A stretch of 64,000 nt of DNA from Argopecten irradians (lineage: Eukaryota > Mollusca > Bivalvia > Pectinida > Pectinidae). The notes under the pieces are model-generated. The model saw only the letters and a list, made by a program, of their open reading frames with translations. It searched no databases and was not told where the DNA came from. The stretch covers positions 35,172,909 to 35,236,908 of the forward strand of contig NC_091147.1 of NCBI RefSeq assembly GCF_041381155.1, written 5' to 3'. Each line of letters opens with the position of its first letter. Position 1 is the stretch's first letter. Position numbers and translations under genes: made by a program. Below are positions 58,386-64,000 of this stretch, one piece after another.

Positions 58386-60811
58386 AGTATTTCGACACTC
58401 CATCACGAGCCCCCTCCTCTTTTTGATCATGGGTGTTAGTTGGCCGTCAAACAAATGAAACCAAACCAGTTACGTAGCAAGTTACTTTTTAAAATCCCGT
58501 AAGACAAGACAAAGACATCAAACTAAAAATGACGCATTTGCCATAAAAAATTAGAAAATTACATCTTGTCTAAAAGGAACGTAATATACATTTTGATGTT
58601 TCGTCCTGGCTTGCTTTGTGTAAAAGTAATAATATCTATTGACATAATTAAACAACTGTAACACATTTTCGTGATATGTTGATTGACAACAAACACAATG
58701 AGACCGTACCAGGTGTTCCGTAAATGCTACCGCCCTTATCTTTATCACCAGCCAGTCAGAAGGTCGCTCATCGGTTGCCAGGAAGTACGGTTTAAATCCG
58801 ATGAAAGCTATGCGTTCTTTGGCTAAATGTTATCAAGAGTGTACTATCATATGCTAAACTTAATGTTATCAAATATGGAAAAGTTTTATCATGAAAATGC
58901 AAATGGTTTTATTTGAATTAAGCTTCAAAGAACTTAAATTATTAAATAGGTAATATGATTTTTGCTGGCTTGCCATTGTGTATTATACACAAGTGCATAA
59001 TTTTATTTCTAAATCAGATTGTCATAATCGTATAAGGAATCAAATTTCTTTCTTTTAAGATGATAGTAAAACAATACAATTTTTGCGTTAATATTTGTTT
59101 ACGTTAGCTTGCGATGTTATAAATGACGATACGTTTAGGTATATTGACTTGCAATACAATATAGTATACTAGGACATGTATGAGTGCTTGCCAAGTTTAA
59201 TTACGTTTTAAGTTAGCATGCAAAAGCAATTTGACATATTTGTTTGAAGTTAGTACTGTACAATGTGGAATATTCGTTGCTTTCGATGGTGCGGTGAAAC
59301 TACGAAAACAAAACGAATTTTTTTTCTATATATTTTCAAATTATTGTCATTGGCTTACCACTAATATCTTTAACCACGATATACTTTAAAACCTCTAAAT
59401 CAGTACCCACTGATAGCTCATTACATACAGTATATATTAGACTGGCCACCAATTTTTCAAATATTAAAAAAAAATAAACCACTTATTTTTTTTATTATTT
59501 TTGTCTCTTCTACATATTTGATCCTTAGTATCAATCTAGGGGGAGAACATCTAGTGAAGAACTGTTGAGAAAGTCCTATCAACAACGTAGGGTCTGGTGG
59601 CCAGGCTAAGTATACGCTAGTACAATAATAAACCTAAAGCATAAATAATTGAGGTAAGTAGGTTAGTTAGTTAGAAATATTGTTGAAATAGGACTGCAGT
59701 GGTATGATAAGAATGATAACACAAAAAATTATTTTAACAAATTTGTTGAACTTGTATTATTAACGAGAACAGTTTGTTTGTCTCACATTTAGTATTAAGT
59801 TAGCTTTTAATACAATTAAAGAGTGTGCCAATTTCTGCAAACACACCATCGTTAAGTGTCATAGCTTTCAATGATATTATAGTAACTTAACACATTTTGC
59901 CCCGAAAAGCTTGTGGCAGTAATGAAGAGTTGTTTAGTCAAGGGAATACGAGATTATACATTATTTGTTTTAAGAGCTTGCGTTAAAACGTTTACTTAAA
60001 ATAGTTTAAGTAAGAATATATGCTGTAATCGTACACAAATTAAAACCAATGTTCTGGTTTAGCCTGCAATAATATCGTAATGGTAACAATTCGGTTACAT
60101 TGCATACAGCTTTCAGCAGTATTATATTATGATAAAAGTTATTCAAAGCTTACAGCTGATATAACAAATAAGAGTGGAATGCGTCAGTAAGATCTTTGCT
60201 TTCGTTAGCTCTTAATAACGTTTAAAACAATCATATCAGATGTGGGTTGTCTTTCTAAAGATTAAAAAATGCCAAGTGTTTATGGTTTGTTTGTTGATAT
60301 ACGTATTACTTATCTTTCTCAGCCATCTCCCCCTCCCCCCTTCCTACTCCATTATTGTTTAGGGTTTTTATGTTAGATGTCTGCTAAGACGTTTTATATA
60401 TGACCTTGCTACACCAGACACTGTTTATTTGGAGGTCTGTACTATATCACGTGTCAAAATATTTATGAAAGTATGACTAATTAAGCTAACTGTCGGCAGG
60501 GGTCGCTGCATGCCCAATTTCCTCGGGAGGCTGATGGCCAGTCAGCGACCAGCTGGCGACTGTTTACTCAGCGCCATCAATGTGCTATAATATGGAAGAA
60601 TTAGGTTCAGTAGAATGTTAGTTGATGCATCAATCTATATAATACTGGTACTCGTCAAGGGATAAATTTCTGATCAACGAAAAACGTTTTAAGTTAAATC
60701 ATTTAGGAAAGTTGAAATTAATAAACAGATAAAGGTAGAATGAATTGATACATAATACATCAATCAATGAATGATAAATGCATGAATAAAATAGCAGACA
60801 GACGTACCTAT
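58386..60811. other. Intron, AT-rich
   Basis: No exon found. A GC-richer spot at 60495-60580 holds inverted words 'gtcgctgcatg' and 'gtcagcgacc'. Confidence 0.4.
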
Positions 60812-61167
60812 AGATGCTCCACCGCCGACGAACGGTATTTTTTCTCTATCAAAAATAAGAGCAGATGAATAAATATTTGTCTTCAGTTACCAAAGTTGCT
60901 TACTTTAAAATGTGTAATCCTCTAATTTTAATTAAAGATTTAAATATTAAAAACAATTAATTGCGTTCCGCAAAAAAAAAAAAAATAAAAAAAAATCCAT
61001 GGCACTATGCCTTATATGAAATTAAGTACTGATTGTGTATGCATCAAAAGCAAAATGCATTCCTTTATATGCAATTTCTTTAATGAGATACATATAAACA
61101 CAATCATATATCAGTTATTGTTAAAATAACGGGTATTGTTTAGGATATTTCGGCGATGGAGCATTTT
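60812..61167. mobile_element. Diverged full-length copy of the AGATGCTCCACCGC MITE
   Basis: Starts AGATGCTCCACCGCCGACG and ends 'ttcggcgatggagcattt' just before TTAA. At 356 bp it matches the length of the 32.5 kb copy (357 bp). Many substitutions and an A-run in the middle show it is older. The left flank is TAT rather than TTAA. Confidence 0.8.
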
Positions 61168-61289
61168 TTAAGAATGGATTTTCCAAAACTGCATCCAATA
61201 TATCATCAATTTGAACATACGATATTTGCTATAGTATAGTTATTGAGATAATATCGAAGTAAACAGTAAATATAATATCCATTTAACTT

Positions 61290-61372
61290 ATTCATCCCCT
61301 GGAATTTCACAATGGACTGGTCCAGTCTTTGATTTAGAAGAGTCTAAATGTGTCTTCAGGGGTGAGTGAGTT
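61290..61372. repeat. 80-bp short interspersed palindromic repeat, copy 2
   Basis: 'ttcatcccctggaatttcac' through 'gatttagaagagtctaaatg' to 'ttcaggggtga', about 80% similar to the copy at 57132. Confidence 0.7.
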
Positions 61373-61529
61373 AATAGATTGGAAGTTTCTTCGATAAGTA
61401 CACATGTAATATGTTATTTTATTTTACGTGTATATGTTTTAGCTCACCTGTTTAAAATCAGGAATACGCAAAACCTAACAAAAGTGTAAATAACCATATG
61501 TATGAAAAAGAATGTATAAATGAATAAAG

Positions 61530-61708
61530 TAACGCAGTTGTTACCACCGACTCTCCAGCTCTAGGTTGTTAGTTCGAATCTCATGTGGGGCAGTTGCCAG
61601 GTACTGACCGCTGGTCGGTGTTTTTTCTCTACGACTTTCCTCTACAATCTTATTAATTTTAAATGACTCTGCCAGTTAATAGGACGTTTAACAAATCAAA
61701 TCAAACGG
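61530..61708 (+). mobile_element. tRNA-derived SINE with shared 3' tail
   Basis: Box A-like region, then 'ggttgttagttcgaatctca', 'gcagttgccaggtactgacc', 'gctggtcggtgttttttctc', ending 'aatgactctgccagttaata' + 'ggacgttta' and 'aaatcaaatcaaac'. I recognise it as a widespread bivalve SINE type. Confidence 0.8.
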
Positions 61709-62073
61709 CTTATATTCTGTGAAGTGTTTTGACGTCGATTTTGCAAGCCGTTCTTTACGGCCTTGCTGAAAAACATCACTGTTTTACTACATGATGTTCC
61801 AAATTACTCACACATTAAAACGACATAATGAGAATTCATTTTACGGTGTTGGTTGAAGTGACTCATTCGTATGAAGGTAAACCAAGGACTTTTATCAGTT
61901 TTTATTTTAAATGAAAGTGACTCAGAAAGCGTTTTTCTTTTTTTTAATTTTCTCTCCTGAATGTCTGCCAGTAATTTGTTCGCACTCTGATTTTCAGTCG
62001 ACATAAATTCAATTTGGCAGGTGTAATGATGTTGATGTGAAAACCCACGTTTGTTTATTTTCTTTGATTTCAG

Positions 62074-62202
62074 TTGTGTTGGCCAGAAGTTAGAGATTTC
62101 CGCTTTTGAATACAACCGGAAGTTTGGCTCCAATCTGGACATTGGACAGTGCTCACTCAAAATTGAACAAATATCACCAGGTGTTGCCCTCACGAGAAGC
62201 TG
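62074..62202 (+). CDS. Second exon of the secreted-protein gene
   Basis: The acceptor has a strong pyrimidine-rich run, 'ttgtttattttctttgattt' + CAG, and the donor is CTG|GTAAGG. The exon starts with the third base of a split codon and is 129 nt long, exactly the phase left by the exon at 52313-52380. It adds 43 residues: N, then 'CVGQKLEISAFEYNRKFGSN', 'LDIGQCSLKIEQISPGVALT', RS, and ends in phase 2 again (TG|). The mature protein would therefore begin near CVGQKLEI. The LEI...N...G...G-x-C pattern is loosely like the N-terminal (MNNL) domain of Delta/Serrate/Jagged ligands, which also directly follows the signal peptide. The usual CC is absent, so I leave it unassigned. A longer minus-strand frame over it (61804-62193) lacks splice logic. 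Confidence 0.65.
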
Positions 62203-63123
62203 GTAAGGTTATTTCTAGAGAATAAGGATGGTTACTGTCAACCAACTGAAATTCACGAGCAATTAAACGTCGCGGGTATTTAGAAATTTCATTTATTATT
62301 TTAACAGAGTGGTTATATTGTACCATGAACGTCTTAATTCACGAAATAGATTGCGAAAGTCGTTAAACATGTTAACGCAAAAAATGTCGCTGAGAAAATG
62401 AGTTGGTTTTTAGTAAAAGCATGTAAAAGATGTAAAAAACGTAAGATTTTGATGGTGATTTTAATGAACTTGACATAATGGGGATGATTATAATATTAGA
62501 AGACACAGCTTGTCATGTTATAATTCAGTTTTAAAGAACGCGGTAGACGAGTGATATTGTATAATAGGATATATTGCCAATGGTAATTTACCTCTGGAAC
62601 ATATATGGAATAGTTGACAAGTACTCGACATAGTCATAGGTCGGTGATTTTTATCGGATACTCCGAATATCAATGACCAATTCTGCCGCTCATCATGGTA
62701 GAAAATTTGGTTCGTAATGAATAGGATTACATGTGTATTCATATACGCGAACTCTTATTTGGAAATATTTGCTTGTCTATAGAATCATATAATCTGAACA
62801 CTTTGAATACATAGGTTACTCTGTGGCGCGTGGCTTTAATTATAACTCCCTAAAACCAACTGAAGATGTCAATCAACACGCATGTCAAGCGAGCTGTCAC
62901 GTTCAGATATACCGGAAGAGAGCGAGAGGGCTAATTCGCGGAAGCAGAAAAAGTAATCCGTATCATTTGCTGAAGGCCACGGGTTAAATACTTGCACGTG
63001 TGTTTAGTTGCATAAATTATTTGTAGTTTTTGTGTATCCAGGACGTAAAATTCCATCAAGTATAATCGTTCTGCGGTGCAACCTTTATTTTATCATAGCT
63101 GTAAACACTAAGTTTGTGTATGT
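62203..63123. other. Intron 2, AT-rich
   Basis: No further exon with a matching phase was found before the window edge. Confidence 0.4.
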
Positions 63124-63244
63124 TTTACGTATGGTCACGAGTATATATCCGTATGGTCACGAAAATTTACATATGGTCACGATAATTTACGTATGGTCAC
63201 GAAAATTTACGTATGGGCACGGGAATTTACGTATGGTCACTATA
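63124..63244. repeat. 20-bp tandem repeat, about six copies
   Basis: The unit is 'acgtatggtcacgaaaattt' with small variants. The ORF at 63008-63256 runs through it and is spurious. Confidence 0.9.
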
Positions 63245-63751
63245 CAGCCGTTATGAATTTTAAGTAATGATAAAATACCATTACAGAAATACCATGTAGA
63301 GTAACAGCACATTAGGAATCGGTTAAATATAAAAAGAAAACAAACAAAAAATTGTGTCATTTACATACAGATTTTTATCATGTAGTATTTTCACATGATA
63401 TGTATGGATACCTGGAGACCATTTTTACCTCCTTTAGCCATCCTGGGCCCGACTGTACAGTAAAACATTTGAAAAAATGAAACAATTTCGAGACTTTGGT
63501 CAGTGATACATAATATTGTTTTTTTGAAAGTTGCAGGACATCTGATTTCGATCCCTTTGTAGATCAGATCAACAATAATCGACCATTACTGTAAATGAGC
63601 AAACAGTTTCTTTAACACCACTTTATCGCGTAACAAATGTATTGAAATATGACTGCATTTTTTCTGCATGTCGTTAGGAACATTATTGCAAATGCGCGAA
63701 TCTCCCATAAAATCCAGTATTTCCCAATCGAAAAATTGGTAATGCAGTTAA

Positions 63752-64000
63752 AGATGCTCCACCGCTGACAAACGTTTTTTTTCTCTACCAAAAACTAAAG
63801 CAGACGAATCAGTATTTTTTCTTCAATTACAAAAGTTACTTACTTTACATCATTACAACTATTGGAAAATTTTGAGCTTCTGATTTTAGTTGAAGATAAA
63901 ATATTAAACATAATCATTGCGACCCGAAAAAACCCCATGTAACTATTTCCTTTATGGAATGAAGTAATGATTGCGCATTCAGCAAAGGCAGAAGTTGTTT
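63752..64000 (+). mobile_element. AGATGCTCCACCGC MITE, cut by the window edge
   Basis: TTAA at 63748-63751 followed by AGATGCTCCACCGCTGACA and the same interior order as the 32.5 kb copy. About 249 of roughly 357 bp are visible. Confidence 0.85.

Noticed and set aside
61804-62193. 129-codon minus-strand ORF, the second longest single frame
   Set aside because: Its start overlaps a plus-strand exon with a strong acceptor, donor and matching phase; the minus frame has no splice signals and low-quality composition.
1-64000. Retrovirus-like, Polinton-like or other capsid-bearing elements
   Set aside because: I looked for protease, integrase, capsid and envelope signatures and long terminal repeats and saw none; the only reverse-transcriptase trace is the LINE tail at 43 kb.

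Overview
The window reads as gene-poor nuclear DNA of a marine bivalve mollusc. It is AT-rich and has a large intron, canonical GT-AG exons, eukaryotic tRNA genes with intragenic promoters, and several repeat families that I associate with bivalve genomes. These include a SINE ending in a 'taggacgttaa' tail, a 1.5 kb element opening with a 'tatcgctcacctgg' motif, and many palindromic MITEs. The species is not determined; the taxonomic call rests on remembered repeat families and on architecture.

Two protein-coding loci are well supported. The first, at 40.25-41.90 kb (+), has three coding exons whose phases join exactly into a 302-residue protein with an N-terminal membrane anchor and coiled coils. 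CRE and ETS motifs lie upstream, and an upstream ORF stops on its start codon. The second, at 52.1 kb to beyond the right edge (+), has a TATA box, a signal-peptide exon, a 9.7 kb intron and a phase-matched second exon. I do not recognise the family of either protein with confidence. Weaker exon candidates lie at 3.5 kb, 5.3 kb, 39.5-39.8 kb (-) and 54.8 kb (-).

The RNA genes form the most organised part. Tandem tRNA-His(GTG) genes lie at 31.9-34.4 kb, with another at 45.8 kb (-), and two tRNA-Pro(TGG) genes lie at 45.1 and 47.1 kb. Four of the five intact-looking His copies share conserved flanks outside the tRNA: an upstream ATCCGCC box, a roughly 43-nt 3' trailer and a closing inverted box. 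The fifth lacks these flanks and has a different but still paired acceptor stem.

The rest is repeat landscape. From left to right: a 117-bp duplication (0.55 kb), a 46-bp minisatellite (2.1-3.1 kb), a tandem tRNA-SINE (3.8 kb), a 78-bp satellite (6.4-7.3 kb), a 16-bp array (14.6-16.2 kb), degenerate arrays (20-22 kb), a cluster of CTCF-like motifs (23.2-23.6 kb), MITEs, a 1.55 kb element with internal 158-bp repeats (28.7-30.2 kb), 61-bp and 24-bp GATATC-rich satellites (36.1-37.8 kb), a LINE 3' end (42.7-43.2 kb, -), a hAT-like non-autonomous element with an 8-bp target duplication that carries a tandem tRNA-SINE (49.96-51.34 kb), and further SINEs and MITEs inside the large intron. I saw no retrovirus-like or capsid-bearing element.
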